A DNA stretch of 50,421 bases from Paraburkholderia lacunae (lineage in GTDB: Bacteria > Pseudomonadota > Gammaproteobacteria > Burkholderiales > Burkholderiaceae). Position numbers and translations under genes: made by a program. Positions 26,003 to 34,271 of the stretch are shown here, in pieces (the stretch's first letter is position 1; every line of letters starts with the position of its first letter). Below the pieces are notes generated by a model. That model was given only the letters and a program-made list of their open reading frames with translations. It ran no database searches and was not told the origin of the DNA. Location of the stretch: contig NZ_QHKS01000040.1 of NCBI RefSeq assembly GCF_003353175.1, positions 1 to 50,421 of the forward strand, in the 5' to 3' direction.

Positions 26003-26464
26003 TCATCGAACGGGGCGGCCGTCGCCGGGCGGATGCTTCGCATCGGCGAGCACGGTCGCGAGCACGAGTGCGGCGATCAGCCCGAGATGTTCGAAAAAGC
26101 TGTTGAGCGCCGTGAAATGCTCGGCGCCCGTGCGGTTCCAGAAATCGTTCGCCACCGCCATTGCGACGAGCGTCAGCATGCCGAGGCTGCCGGCGCCGAG
26201 CCACGTGAAGCGGTTCAGCACCACGCTCAGCGAGCCGGCGATCTCGACTGCGATCGCGAGCGCCGCCCAGAGCGCGGCCGGATGCAGGCCGAAATGCGCC
26301 TGTTCGGCGACCGCGCCGTCGAAGTCCAGCGCCTTCGCGACGCCGCCGATCAGGTAGGCGGACACCAGCGCCAGACGCACGAGCGGCAGGATCCACGGCT
26401 GCGCCAGCAGCGCGCGGACCCACGCCGGGTTGCCGAAGCCGCCGCGGTTGGTCGAAGCCGCCAT
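26003..26464 (-). CDS. DoxX-family membrane protein
   Basis: The product has 153 residues from ATG 26464, one base after the amidohydrolase stop. Four hydrophobic helices are seen: VRLALVSAYLIGGVAKALDF, an AALWAALAIAVEIAGSLSVV helix, SLGMLTLVAMAVANDF, and a final FFEHLGLIAALVLATVLADA. The VAKALDF and FFEHLGLI motifs identify the DoxX family, inner-membrane proteins related to quinone-linked or thiol redox steps. It is the intact counterpart of the frameshifted gene at 16102-16547. The tight spacing on both sides puts it inside the amidohydrolase-VOC-DUF1275-channel operon. Confidence 0.87.
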   Translation of the reverse strand: MAASTNRGGFGNPAWVRALLAQPWILPLVRLALVSAYLIGGVAKALDFDGAVAEQAHFGLHPAALWAALAIAVEIAGSLSVVLNRFTWLGAGSLGMLTLVAMAVANDFWNRTGAEHFTALNSFFEHLGLIAALVLATVLADAKHPPGDGRPVR

Positions 26465-26465
26465 G

Positions 26466-28355
26466 TCAGATCGCCCAGCACGAACAGCCGAACGCGCCCC
26501 AGAAGCCCTTCGCGTCCGACGTCGGCAACGCGCGGCTCCATGCGCCCGCATGCGCATGTCCGTGCACGTTGCATGCGCTCGCGCAGCCGCACATCGCGGC
26601 AGCAGCCGCACGCTGCAGCGGTGCGCCGTTGCGCTGCGTCGCGCCCCAGCCGCCGTAGCCGCCGTACTCGCGCACGGGCGACCAGTCCGGCATCGCGGGC
26701 GGAATCGGCGCATCGTGCGACGCGAACGGCCCCGCGCCCCATACGATCTTTCCGCCGACCACCGTCAACAACGCGGTCGTGTCCGCAATATCGTCTTCCG
26801 CACACGCGAAGAAATCGCGATCCGGGACCACCAGATCGGCGAGCTGCCCGACCGCCACACGCCCTTTCTTCCCTTCCTCGTTCGAGAACCAGGTCACGTA
26901 TTCGGTCCACATGCGCAGCGCGGTCTCGCGATCGAGCAGGTTGCGTTGCGGATACATCCGCAGCCCGCCGACCGTCTTGCCCGTCACGAGCCATGCGAGC
27001 GACACCCACGGGTTGTACGACGCGACGCGCGTCGCGTCGGTGCCGGCCGACACCTTGATGCCCTTCGAAAGCATCTTCGCGACGGGCGGCGTCGCTTCGG
27101 CTGCCTGCGCGCCATAGCGCTCGACGAAGTATTCGCCCTGGTACGCCATGCGATGCTGCACCGCGATGCCGCCGCCCAGCGCCGCAATACGATCCATCGA
27201 TTTTTCGGTAACGGTTTCCGCGTGATCGAAGAACCAGTTCAAACCGGCAAGCGGGATGTCCTTGTTGACCTTCTCGAACACGTCGAGCGCGCGGCTGATC
27301 GTTTCGTCGTAGGTCGCATGCATGCGCCACGGCCAGCGGTTCTGTGCGAGCACACGCACGACACCTTCGAGATCGTCTTCCATCTGCGCCGGCAGGTCCG
27401 GGCGCGCGACGCGGAAGTCCTCGAAATCGGCCGCCGAGAACACCAGCATCTCGCCCGCGCCGTTGTTGCGGAAATAGTCGGTACCGTCGTGATACTTGAC
27501 GCTCTTCGTCCAGTTCACGAAGTCTTCCTTCTCGGCATTCGGCTTCTGCGTGAACAGGTTGTACGCGATCCGGATCGTCATCTCGCCCGCGTCGTGCAGC
27601 TTGCGGATCACTTCGTAATCGTCGGGATAATTCTGCGAACCGCCGCCCGCATCGATCACGCCCGTCACGCCGAGGCGGTTCAGTTCGCGCATGAAGTGGC
27701 GTGTCGAGTTGTACTGGTATTCGAACGGCAGCTTGGGCCCCTTCGCGAGCGTCGCGTAAAGGATCGTCGCGTTCGGGTTCGCGAGCAGCAACCCGCTCGG
27801 GTTGCCCGCGGCGTCGCGCAGGATCGTGCCGCCCGGCGGCTCGGGCGTGTCCTTCGTGTAGCCGACCACACGCAGCGCGGCCGCGTTCAGCAGCGCGCGG
27901 TCGTACAGGTGCAGGATGAACACCGGCGTATCGGGCGCGGCCGCATTGAGTTCTTCGATCGTCGGCAGCCGCTTCTCGGCAAACTGGTGTTCGGTGAAAC
28001 CACCAACCACGCGCACCCATTGCGGCGCGGGCGTGATCGCGACCTGCCGCCTGAGCATGTCCATCGCGACCGCGAGCGACGGCACGCCATCCCAGCGCAG
28101 CTCCATGTTGTAGTTCAAGCCACCGCGAATCACGTGGCAGTGGTTGTCGATCAGGCCCGGCAGCACGGCGCGCCCCCCGAGGTCGACGACCTTCGTCGCG
28201 CGGCCCGCGAGCGGCACGATCTCCGCGTTGCCGCCGACCGCGACGAAGCGGCCGCCCTTGATCGCGACGGCGGTGGCGACGGGGTTCGCACGATCGAGCG
28301 TCGTGATGCGCCCGTTGTGCAGGATGAGATCGGGTTGAGTATCGTTTGCGCTCAT
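26466..28355 (-). CDS. YtcJ-like amidohydrolase with Cys/His-rich C-terminal tail
   Basis: The product has 629 residues. The amidohydrolase superfamily core is complete: LPGLIDNHCHVIRGGL with metal ligands His72 and His74, WRMHATYDETISRA, NWFFDHAETVTEKSMDRIAA, and the Asp motif KVSAGTDATRV near the barrel end. YtcJ-type members hydrolyse amide, imide or formamide bonds with one or two zinc ions. After the core, residues 588-629 add Cys589, Cys591, Cys595, His598, His600, His602, Cys624 and Cys626, a pattern suggestive of a second metal site. There is no signal peptide. XapX lies 18 bases upstream, DoxX 1 base downstream. Confidence 0.88.
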   Translation of the reverse strand: MSANDTQPDLILHNGRITTLDRANPVATAVAIKGGRFVAVGGNAEIVPLAGRATKVVDLGGRAVLPGLIDNHCHVIRGGLNYNMELRWDGVPSLAVAMDMLRRQVAITPAPQWVRVVGGFTEHQFAEKRLPTIEELNAAAPDTPVFILHLYDRALLNAAALRVVGYTKDTPEPPGGTILRDAAGNPSGLLLANPNATILYATLAKGPKLPFEYQYNSTRHFMRELNRLGVTGVIDAGGGSQNYPDDYEVIRKLHDAGEMTIRIAYNLFTQKPNAEKEDFVNWTKSVKYHDGTDYFRNNGAGEMLVFSAADFEDFRVARPDLPAQMEDDLEGVVRVLAQNRWPWRMHATYDETISRALDVFEKVNKDIPLAGLNWFFDHAETVTEKSMDRIAALGGGIAVQHRMAYQGEYFVERYGAQAAEATPPVAKMLSKGIKVSAGTDATRVASYNPWVSLAWLVTGKTVGGLRMYPQRNLLDRETALRMWTEYVTWFSNEEGKKGRVAVGQLADLVVPDRDFFACAEDDIADTTALLTVVGGKIVWGAGPFASHDAPIPPAMPDWSPVREYGGYGGWGATQRNGAPLQRAAAAAMCGCASACNVHGHAHAGAWSRALPTSDAKGFWGAFGCSCWAI

Positions 28356-28373
28356 GAAATGTCCTCGATGCGG

Positions 28374-28541
28374 TCAGAAGCCGAGCCAGTGACGGACCGG
28401 CGCGATAGCCTGTGCGCCGATCAGCATGCCGGCCAGGCCGACCAGGGCAATCAGCGGCGGTGCGGGAGAACGAACCTTAATTGCGCTGTAGATCACACCG
28501 ATCAGCAAGCCCGCACCAAGGGAAACCAGATAGGGTTCCAT
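28374..28541 (-). CDS. XapX-domain small membrane protein, copy 1
   Basis: The product has 55 residues from ATG 28541, 18 bases ahead of the amidohydrolase start. Two transmembrane helices (LVSLGAGLLIGVIYSAIKV; PLIALVGLAGMLIGAQAIAP) flank RSPAPP, the conserved turn of the XapX (DUF1427) family. The family is of unknown role and often accompanies YcaC-type hydrolases or antiporters, as here. It probably begins the operon that continues to the channel at 22886. Confidence 0.85.
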   Translation of the reverse strand: MEPYLVSLGAGLLIGVIYSAIKVRSPAPPLIALVGLAGMLIGAQAIAPVRHWLGF

Positions 28542-28710
28542 ACGATCAATTTCTCGGACAGGTTGGAATGCAGGTCGCACGTCCCGGCAGTCGCTCCGAG
28601 GATGGCTTTGGTGAATTGACCACGAATCGCCACCCTCATTACGTGTTGCCGACGCGACGCGTTCACATCGAACACGCCACATCAGCACCGCCAGTCGCGA
28701 CGGCCTATGG

Positions 28711-29397
28711 TCACTTCGCCGGCACAGGCGCGATGGCCTCGTGAGCAGTGGCGGTGCGTTGCGCGGCCTTGTGGACCATCGTGTATGCGTAGTCAACGCC
28801 CATACCGTAGGCCCCAGAGTGCTCCTTGACGAGGTTCATGACCGCGTCATAGGTCTCGCGATGGGCCCAATCCCGCTGCCACTCGAGCAGGACCTGCTGC
28901 CACGTCACCGGCACCACGCCGGCCTGGATCATGCGCTGCATCGCGTAGTCGTGCGCTTCTTTGCTGGTGCCGCCCGAAGCGTCGGCTACCATGTAGATCT
29001 CGTAGCCGCCTTCGAGCATCGCGCAGAGCGCGAACGTGTTGTTGCAGACTTCTGTCCACAGGCCCGACACGATCACCTTCTTGCGGCCATTGGCGGCCAG
29101 CGCGTCACGAACCTTCTGGTCGTCCCACGAGTTCATCGAGGTACGCTCGAGCAGCTTCTGGCCCGGGAAAACGTCCAGCAACTCGGGGTACGTGAAGCCG
29201 GAGAACGACTCGGTTTCGACCGTGGTGATGGTGGTCGGGATGTTGAAGATTTTCGCGGCCTTGGCAAGGCCGACCGTATTGTTCTTCAGCACCTGGCGGT
29301 CGATCGACTGAACGCCGAAGGCCATTTGCGGCTGCTGATCGATGAAGATCAGCTGACTGTTCTGCGGGGTGAGTACTTCAAGTTTCGGATTGCTCAT
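28711..29397 (-). CDS. YcaC-type isochorismatase-family hydrolase
   Basis: The product has 228 residues from ATG 29397 (AAGGA 10 bases upstream); longer in-frame starts to 29532 add nothing family-like. The isochorismatase/YcaC fold shows catalytic Asp20 in LIFIDQQPQMAFGVQS, Cys118 in VIVSGLWTEVCN, and the family stretch YPELLDVFPGQKLLERTSMN containing the expected Lys. YcaC proteins form cytosolic octamers or larger rings of cysteine hydrolases with unknown substrates. The gene is separated by 169 bases from XapX copy 1 on the same strand and faces XapX copy 2 across an AT-rich promoter. Confidence 0.9.
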   Translation of the reverse strand: MSNPKLEVLTPQNSQLIFIDQQPQMAFGVQSIDRQVLKNNTVGLAKAAKIFNIPTTITTVETESFSGFTYPELLDVFPGQKLLERTSMNSWDDQKVRDALAANGRKKVIVSGLWTEVCNNTFALCAMLEGGYEIYMVADASGGTSKEAHDYAMQRMIQAGVVPVTWQQVLLEWQRDWAHRETYDAVMNLVKEHSGAYGMGVDYAYTMVHKAAQRTATAHEAIAPVPAK

Positions 29398-29684
29398 GAT
29401 TTCTATGTCCTTTGAACCGGTCGGAGAAAAGTCCACCTCGCCGGAATGATCGGGAGGATTCCAACGTACGTTTTCGCTGGCGAAAGCTGTCGTCCAGCTG
29501 CGTTTATTTGACATGCAAAAGCAGAAGATCAACAGTTAAAAAAACGGAAATAATCTAATTCAAAAAATTTACCCCTTAAATAATCTGAATGGACCTTCTC
29601 TTAACACCTGGAAGCCGATACGCTTTCAAAGAGTTTTCCGCACAGAGCCTGTGCAACCTGCTGGAAGTCAACGAGGCCCGCAAC
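29398..29684. promoter_or_regulatory. AT-rich divergent promoter region
   Basis: Divergent starts at 29397 and 29685 leave 287 bases. The core at about 29520-29590 is markedly AT-rich (TTAAAAAAACGG, then AATTCAAAAAATTTACC) in a high-GC neighbourhood, as expected for two promoters with an upstream binding site. No specific boxes were assigned. Confidence 0.5.
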
Positions 29685-29960
29685 ATGAAACCGTATTTCC
29701 TTTCGCTATTCGCCGGCATGCTTGCCGGCGTCGTTTATGGTGCGCTCGACGTGCAGTCGCCGGCCCCACCCACGATCGCGCTGCTCGGTCTGCTGGGCAT
29801 GCTGGCCGGCGAGCAGATTCTGCCTCTCGCGCGGCAGGTGCTATCGGGCCTCAAGCTGGGCGCGGCATGGCGCGAAGCGAAATGCAGCCAGCACATGTTT
29901 GGGCGGCTGCCGGGTGCTCGCGTATCAGACGTGGCCGCAAGAGACCAGCAACCATCGTGA
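29685..29960 (+). CDS. XapX-domain small membrane protein, copy 2
   Basis: The product has 91 residues from ATG 29685, with GAGG 8 bases upstream; the frame is open back to 29589 but the preceding codons are unlike the family. The first 55 residues closely match copy 1: FLSLFAGMLAGVVYGALDVQ, SPAPP, then TIALLGLLGMLAGEQILPLA. A 35-residue hydrophilic tail follows, absent from copy 1. Two helices, inner membrane. It precedes the antiporter by 49 bases and may be co-expressed with it. Confidence 0.83.
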   Translation: MKPYFLSLFAGMLAGVVYGALDVQSPAPPTIALLGLLGMLAGEQILPLARQVLSGLKLGAAWREAKCSQHMFGRLPGARVSDVAARDQQPS

Positions 29961-30009
29961 TGGGCCGCCACTCACACGAGTGCGCGCTGTATCAGCTGCC
30001 GGCACACGA

Positions 30010-31590
30010 ATGAACAACGTCGAGCTCTTCCAATATCTGCTGCTACTGATCTGCGGCGCGGGCGCGCTGACCTGGCTCGCCAGCCGCATTGCCATCCCCC
30101 CTGCCGTCGTTCTGCTGGTGGGCGGCTGCATGATCGCAGTCGCCGGCAAGCGCGTGCCCGACATGGACCCCGACCTGTTGCTGGCAGCCGTCCTGCCGCC
30201 GCTGCTGATGTCGAGCTCGTTCTACACGGCGTGGAAGGAATTCCGGCAGGAAATCGGCACCATCATTTCGCTCGTGCTCGGGGCTGTGACGTTCACGACT
30301 TTCTCGGTCGCCTCCGCCGTGCACGCCTTCAACCCTGGGCTGCCATGGGCCGTGTGCTTCACGCTAGGTGCGATCGTCTCGCCTCCCGACGCCGTGGCCG
30401 CGAAGGCGATCCTGCAGCGCAACCCGCTGCCCGCAAGGCTAGTAGCCGTGCTGGAAGGAGAAAGCCTCGTCAACGACGCGTCCGGCCTGCTGCTCTACCA
30501 GATTGCGGTTTCGGCGGCGCTGGCAACCACCATCACCGTTGCGGGTGGAACGGGCCTGTTCTTCATGCTCACGCTGATCGGCGTCGCGATCGGTCTGCTA
30601 TGCGGCCAGGCGATGTGCTGGGTGCTGCCGCGCCTGCGCGATCCCATGCTCGGCATCGTTGTGACCTTTGTGGCAGCCTGGGCGAGTTTCGGCGTCGCTG
30701 AGGCCGTCCACGGCTCGGGCGTGCTTTCCGTTGTGACCTGTGGCCTCGTGCTGGGCATCCGGCAGCATCGGGTATTTGACGCCGATATGCGCATCAAGGC
30801 CAAGGCAACCTGGGAAGCGATCGTGTTCGTGCTGGACGCGCTCGTCTTCATCCTGATTGGCCTCGCGCTGCACACCATACTCGCGCGAGTGAATCACGAA
30901 GGCGCCGTATTGATGGCGGGCCTGCGCGTCGCATTGCCGGCGACCGCGGCGGCAATCGTCGCCCGGCTCCTGTGGGCATTCGCGGCGGTCTGGCTACCGG
31001 GCCGCATCCGTGGGAGGTCACCAGGGGCGCGGCCGTGGTCGTTCGGCGAGGCGGTCGTGCTCGGATGGGCTGGCATGCGGGGCGTCGTCAGCCTCGCAGC
31101 CGCGCTTGCGCTGCCGGGCAATTTCCCGAATCGTGACCTGATCGTCTTCAGCGCCTTCCTGCTCATCATCGCGACGCTTGTCCTGCAAGGCGCGAGCCTG
31201 GCGCCTCTTATCCGGTTGCTTAAGTTGCGCCCGAGCGCACGCCGTACGATGTCCGAGCATGAGGCGCGCGTGCATACGTTCGGTGCGTCGCTCGCCGCGC
31301 TCGAGAGGACCGGCAAGCGCACGTCCGGCATTGAACATACGACGTTGGAGCGCCTGCTCGCCGAATACCGGATCCGCGTTGCCGCGAACGAAAACGCACA
31401 CGCGTTTGGCGCCGAGCAGGTCGAGCACCGCGCGCGCTTCCTGCGCGTCGAACTCGATCTGGTAGGCGTATCGCGCGAGGCATTGCTCGACCTACATCGT
31501 GACGGCAAGGTGGACGACGCCGTGCTGCATCGCATCGAGTCCGAACTCGATCTCGAGGAGCTGCGCCTGTTGCGCCTGCTCGAACCGTAA
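30010..31590 (+). CDS. CPA1-family cation:proton antiporter (NhaP type)
   Basis: The product has 526 residues from ATG 30010; earlier in-frame codons overlap XapX. About twelve hydrophobic helices. Diagnostic motifs are SPPDAVAAKAI at 124-134 and GESLVNDASGLLLYQ at 150-164, where Asn155-Asp156 is the ion-binding ND pair, and later WAGMRGVVSLAAALALP. The C-terminal 100 residues are cytosolic and helical. It exchanges Na+ or K+ for protons across the inner membrane, supporting pH and cation balance. It ends the plus-strand pair beginning with XapX copy 2. Confidence 0.92.
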   Translation: MNNVELFQYLLLLICGAGALTWLASRIAIPPAVVLLVGGCMIAVAGKRVPDMDPDLLLAAVLPPLLMSSSFYTAWKEFRQEIGTIISLVLGAVTFTTFSVASAVHAFNPGLPWAVCFTLGAIVSPPDAVAAKAILQRNPLPARLVAVLEGESLVNDASGLLLYQIAVSAALATTITVAGGTGLFFMLTLIGVAIGLLCGQAMCWVLPRLRDPMLGIVVTFVAAWASFGVAEAVHGSGVLSVVTCGLVLGIRQHRVFDADMRIKAKATWEAIVFVLDALVFILIGLALHTILARVNHEGAVLMAGLRVALPATAAAIVARLLWAFAAVWLPGRIRGRSPGARPWSFGEAVVLGWAGMRGVVSLAAALALPGNFPNRDLIVFSAFLLIIATLVLQGASLAPLIRLLKLRPSARRTMSEHEARVHTFGASLAALERTGKRTSGIEHTTLERLLAEYRIRVAANENAHAFGAEQVEHRARFLRVELDLVGVSREALLDLHRDGKVDDAVLHRIESELDLEELRLLRLLEP

Positions 31591-31694
31591 CGGGGTGCTC
31601 GTCTCCTTCAACCTGCACCTCTGATCGCTTTAAATTAAGAAAATTCAGAGGCGACATCTATTCTGACGCCGGGGGACTGCGAGAGGAGGCACCC

Positions 31695-31721
31695 ATGGAT
31701 GCTCACGCCGCGCTCGCGTGA
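31695..31721 (+). other. Eight-codon mini-frame with strong ribosome-binding site
   Basis: GAGGAGG stands 5 bases before an ATG that opens MDAHAALA and a stop. No gene follows on this strand, so a leader-peptide role is not obvious. It may be a degraded gene start. Confidence 0.2.
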
Positions 31722-31749
31722 CATGGGCAAGACGTGAGGGTGAGAGCGG

Positions 31750-32151
31750 TCAGGCATTGCCACCGTCAGGCCCGCTTCCTTGCCCGGACGCGGGATTTGG
31801 CGAGAGACGTTCGATCAGCTCCAGTATTTCCTCCGACGAGAACGGCTTGTGCAAGAACGCACGTGCGCCCTGTTCAAGAGCCCGACCAACAGACGCGTCG
31901 TCGCCGTGCGACGATATGAAAATCACCGGAGCGTCCACGCCCCGTTCGAGCAGCAGCCGCTGAACTTCGAGCCCATTCACGCCCTTCAACTCCAGATCCA
32001 GCAGGATGCAGCCAGCGCTCCCAGCCTGAGCAGAGGCGAGAAAATCCTCTCCGGAAGAAAAAGGCACCGCGGTATGCCCGGCTGATTTCAGCAGACTCGT
32101 CAGACTCTTACGTATCAACGCGTCGTCATCGATGATGCAGACAATGGCCAT
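31750..32151 (-). CDS. Stand-alone receiver-domain protein (FixJ-type N-domain)
   Basis: The product has 133 residues and is a single response-regulator receiver: acidic triad IDDD at 7-10, phospho-acceptor Asp52 in LLDLELKGVNG, switch Ser at 80-81 and Lys102 in LHKPFSS. There is no output domain; the last 18 residues are a polar tail. Such single domains act as phosphate sinks or partner switches, or are truncated FixJ-like regulators. It resembles the receiver half of the regulator at 37741. It lies 123 bases downstream of the winged-helix ATPase on the same strand. A dedicated kinase is not adjacent. Confidence 0.87.
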   Translation of the reverse strand: MAIVCIIDDDALIRKSLTSLLKSAGHTAVPFSSGEDFLASAQAGSAGCILLDLELKGVNGLEVQRLLLERGVDAPVIFISSHGDDASVGRALEQGARAFLHKPFSSEEILELIERLSPNPASGQGSGPDGGNA

Positions 32152-32274
32152 TTAATTAAAACCAGATATGTGTCGCGATACGGCGCCGGCGCGACTTTGA
32201 AGCTCGCCCGCTTCGCCCTGTGGCTTGCCGCGGCGGTGTCCATGCCGGCAGGCGGCAGAATCGCGCGCTAGCCG

Positions 32275-33759
32275 CTACATATACGTGACAGTTGCCGGCG
32301 CCGCCATAGTCAAAGCGATCGGCGAGGATCGCCGGGTGGCCGCCAGCAAAGTGTCGATGCTGGGGCTCGACAGGTAACGGTCGCTGACCTGCGTGCGCTC
32401 ACCGGCCTCCTCGAGTTTTTCAAATGCGTACGTGCGCACGCAGTCAAGCAGCGAATAATATTTCGATAATTCGGCCGCGTGCACGACGAGCAACGACTTG
32501 GACGCGAGGCTCACCACGCAATCAAGCACGGCGTCGTGGCCCAGTTGCTCGCAAGTGGCGAGCGCACAGGCCGCTTCAAGCCTGAAAGTAAAGGGGAATA
32601 CCGCGAGTCGCCGCAACACGGTACGCTCAGCCTCTCCGAGCAGCTCGTAGCTCCATTCGACACTCGCCCGCAGTGTCCGCTGCCTCGGGTGCGCAGTGCG
32701 CAGCCCACCGGAGAGCGACAACAGCGATCGGTCCAGATCTGCCGCGAGCCCCTTTATGCCGAGCGATGCGGCCCGCGCGGCGGCAAGCTCCAGCCCCAAG
32801 GGTAAGCCATTGAGCCTTCCACACACGCTGGCGATCATCCGCAGCGTTTTGAGGTCGTGGGGGAAGTCCGTCCCCATCGCACGCACACGCGCGATGAACA
32901 TCCTGACTGCACTGCATGCCTCCAGATCGCTCTCGCTCGCCTCGGTGTCGGGTACAGCAAGTGGGTCAACCCGGTAAATGCGTTCGTAAGCGACCCGCAG
33001 TGGCTCGCGGCTTGTCACGATCATCGACACCACTGCATGCGAAGCCGCGATGGCTTCGCAGAACCCTGCCAACTCGTCCACGCACCGCTCGGAATTGTCG
33101 AATACGAGTACGAGCTCGCGAGCGCCTATTTCGCGCACGACGTCGTCCATGTCGCCTTTGCAGGAATCTCCGGAACCGCGAAGCGCACGCAGCAGCGTTG
33201 CCATAAGTGTGTCACGCCCGGTCAGGCTGGCAAGATCGACGTGACACAGCTTGACCCTGCGCGAACATGCCAGGGCCGCCGCGGCTTCGAGTGCAAGGTG
33301 TGATTTGCCGACACCGCCGGGGCCCACCAGGGTCACGAGCACTTCCCGCTCGAACAGGTTACGAAGCTCTGCGAGCTCGTGTTCGCGCCCAATCAACGGC
33401 CATTTACGCTGTGCGGCGAGCGCGTGTGGCTGCGCGGGTACAGCGTCGCCAACCGGCACGCGTGTACCCGCGGCGGGCGGCGCGAAACGGTAACCCCTGC
33501 CCGCCTCGGTCCGGATCCAGCCGTGCTTGCCGCCAAACAACTTCCGTAGCGTCGAGACATGTACCTGAATATTGTTCTCAACGACAACTGTGTTCGGCCA
33601 CACGGTACGCATGATCTGGTCCTTCGTGACCAGCCCCCCTTCGGCGCTGATGAGAAGTTCCAGGATTTCGAAAGCTCGGGCTCCGATATGCTGAGGCTGA
33701 CCATCGGCGAACACCTCACGGCATTCTAGAGAGACCGACACTCGATCAAAATTGTGCAT
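32275..33759 (-). CDS. Winged-helix / STAND-ATPase regulator, short form
   Basis: The product has 494 residues from ATG 33759. The N-terminal winged helix (FEILELLISAEGGLVTKDQI, NNIQVHVSTLRKLFG, EAGRGYRF) is followed by a STAND ATPase with P-loop GPGGVGKS at 146-153, Walker B LVLVFDNSE and MIVTSREPLRVAYERIYRV. It aligns domain by domain with the 981-residue protein at 10818, but stops shortly after the winged-helix part of the ATPase, so the long repeat arm is missing. A short form could be natural or truncated; the last 50 residues look intact. It probably activates nearby envelope or redox genes. Confidence 0.85.
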   Translation of the reverse strand: MHNFDRVSVSLECREVFADGQPQHIGARAFEILELLISAEGGLVTKDQIMRTVWPNTVVVENNIQVHVSTLRKLFGGKHGWIRTEAGRGYRFAPPAAGTRVPVGDAVPAQPHALAAQRKWPLIGREHELAELRNLFEREVLVTLVGPGGVGKSHLALEAAAALACSRRVKLCHVDLASLTGRDTLMATLLRALRGSGDSCKGDMDDVVREIGARELVLVFDNSERCVDELAGFCEAIAASHAVVSMIVTSREPLRVAYERIYRVDPLAVPDTEASESDLEACSAVRMFIARVRAMGTDFPHDLKTLRMIASVCGRLNGLPLGLELAAARAASLGIKGLAADLDRSLLSLSGGLRTAHPRQRTLRASVEWSYELLGEAERTVLRRLAVFPFTFRLEAACALATCEQLGHDAVLDCVVSLASKSLLVVHAAELSKYYSLLDCVRTYAFEKLEEAGERTQVSDRYLSSPSIDTLLAATRRSSPIALTMAAPATVTYM

Positions 33760-33903
33760 TTCCCACGCTCTCCACACATTCGCCCGTGCCTCGCGGCGCT
33801 GGCATCGTGCCGTATCTGCTCCGCGCTCGTCGTGCGGAGCAGATACGGCAGGGCTCATACGCATGCTAGAGGGTGGATAAGCACTGGACCATTATCCATA
33901 GGT

Positions 33904-34110
33904 CTAAGCTCGGTCCCACCCGTGGCGCGAACCTGCCCAGTCCGTCCCCGTGATGCGAAAACCGAGTGCGACTTCCGCAGGCAGTGCGGCCTTCACGGCA
34001 TCGGCGATCTCCAGTGCGAGTCGCATCCGGTTCTCGAGCGTGCCGCCGTAATCGTCCTGCCGACGATTGGCGAGCGGCGAGAGAAACTGATGCAGCAGAT
34101 GAACGTGGTG
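33904..34110 (-). pseudogene. Fragment of an Old Yellow Enzyme-type NADH:flavin oxidoreductase
   Basis: The minus-strand frame contains LLHQFLSPLANRRQDDYGGT, LENRMRLALEIADAVKAALP and EVALGFRITGTDW, the middle section of OYE-family flavoproteins (the HQFLSP-x-x-NxRxDxYGG hallmark). Upstream residues lack the barrel start, and the frame ends at 33904 after unrelated codons. Complete proteins have about 360 residues, so roughly one sixth remains. Ene-reductase function is lost. Confidence 0.8.
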
Positions 34111-34271
34111 GAGGCCGCGTCCGATCCGAGCGCCATCGTCTTCATGCTGATAGGGATCGGCCTGATCGCTTCCGTCACGATCGGAACCAATACCATCTGT
34201 TCCGCTGCAACGTGATCTCGCAGGAGCACACTGACGCCTGAGCGGGACGCCGTCCGACGTACCACCGCGCA

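Noticed and set aside
25077..26357. 426-codon plus-strand open frame
   Set aside because: Shadow of the VOC and DoxX genes; Arg/His-rich low-complexity product.
26430..28619. 729-codon plus-strand open frame
   Set aside because: Shadow of the amidohydrolase, which shows complete catalytic motifs on the minus strand.
33866..33900. GGATAA/TTATCC inverted repeat downstream of the OYE fragment
   Set aside because: Only 6 bp of stem with a long loop, no T-run; too weak to call.
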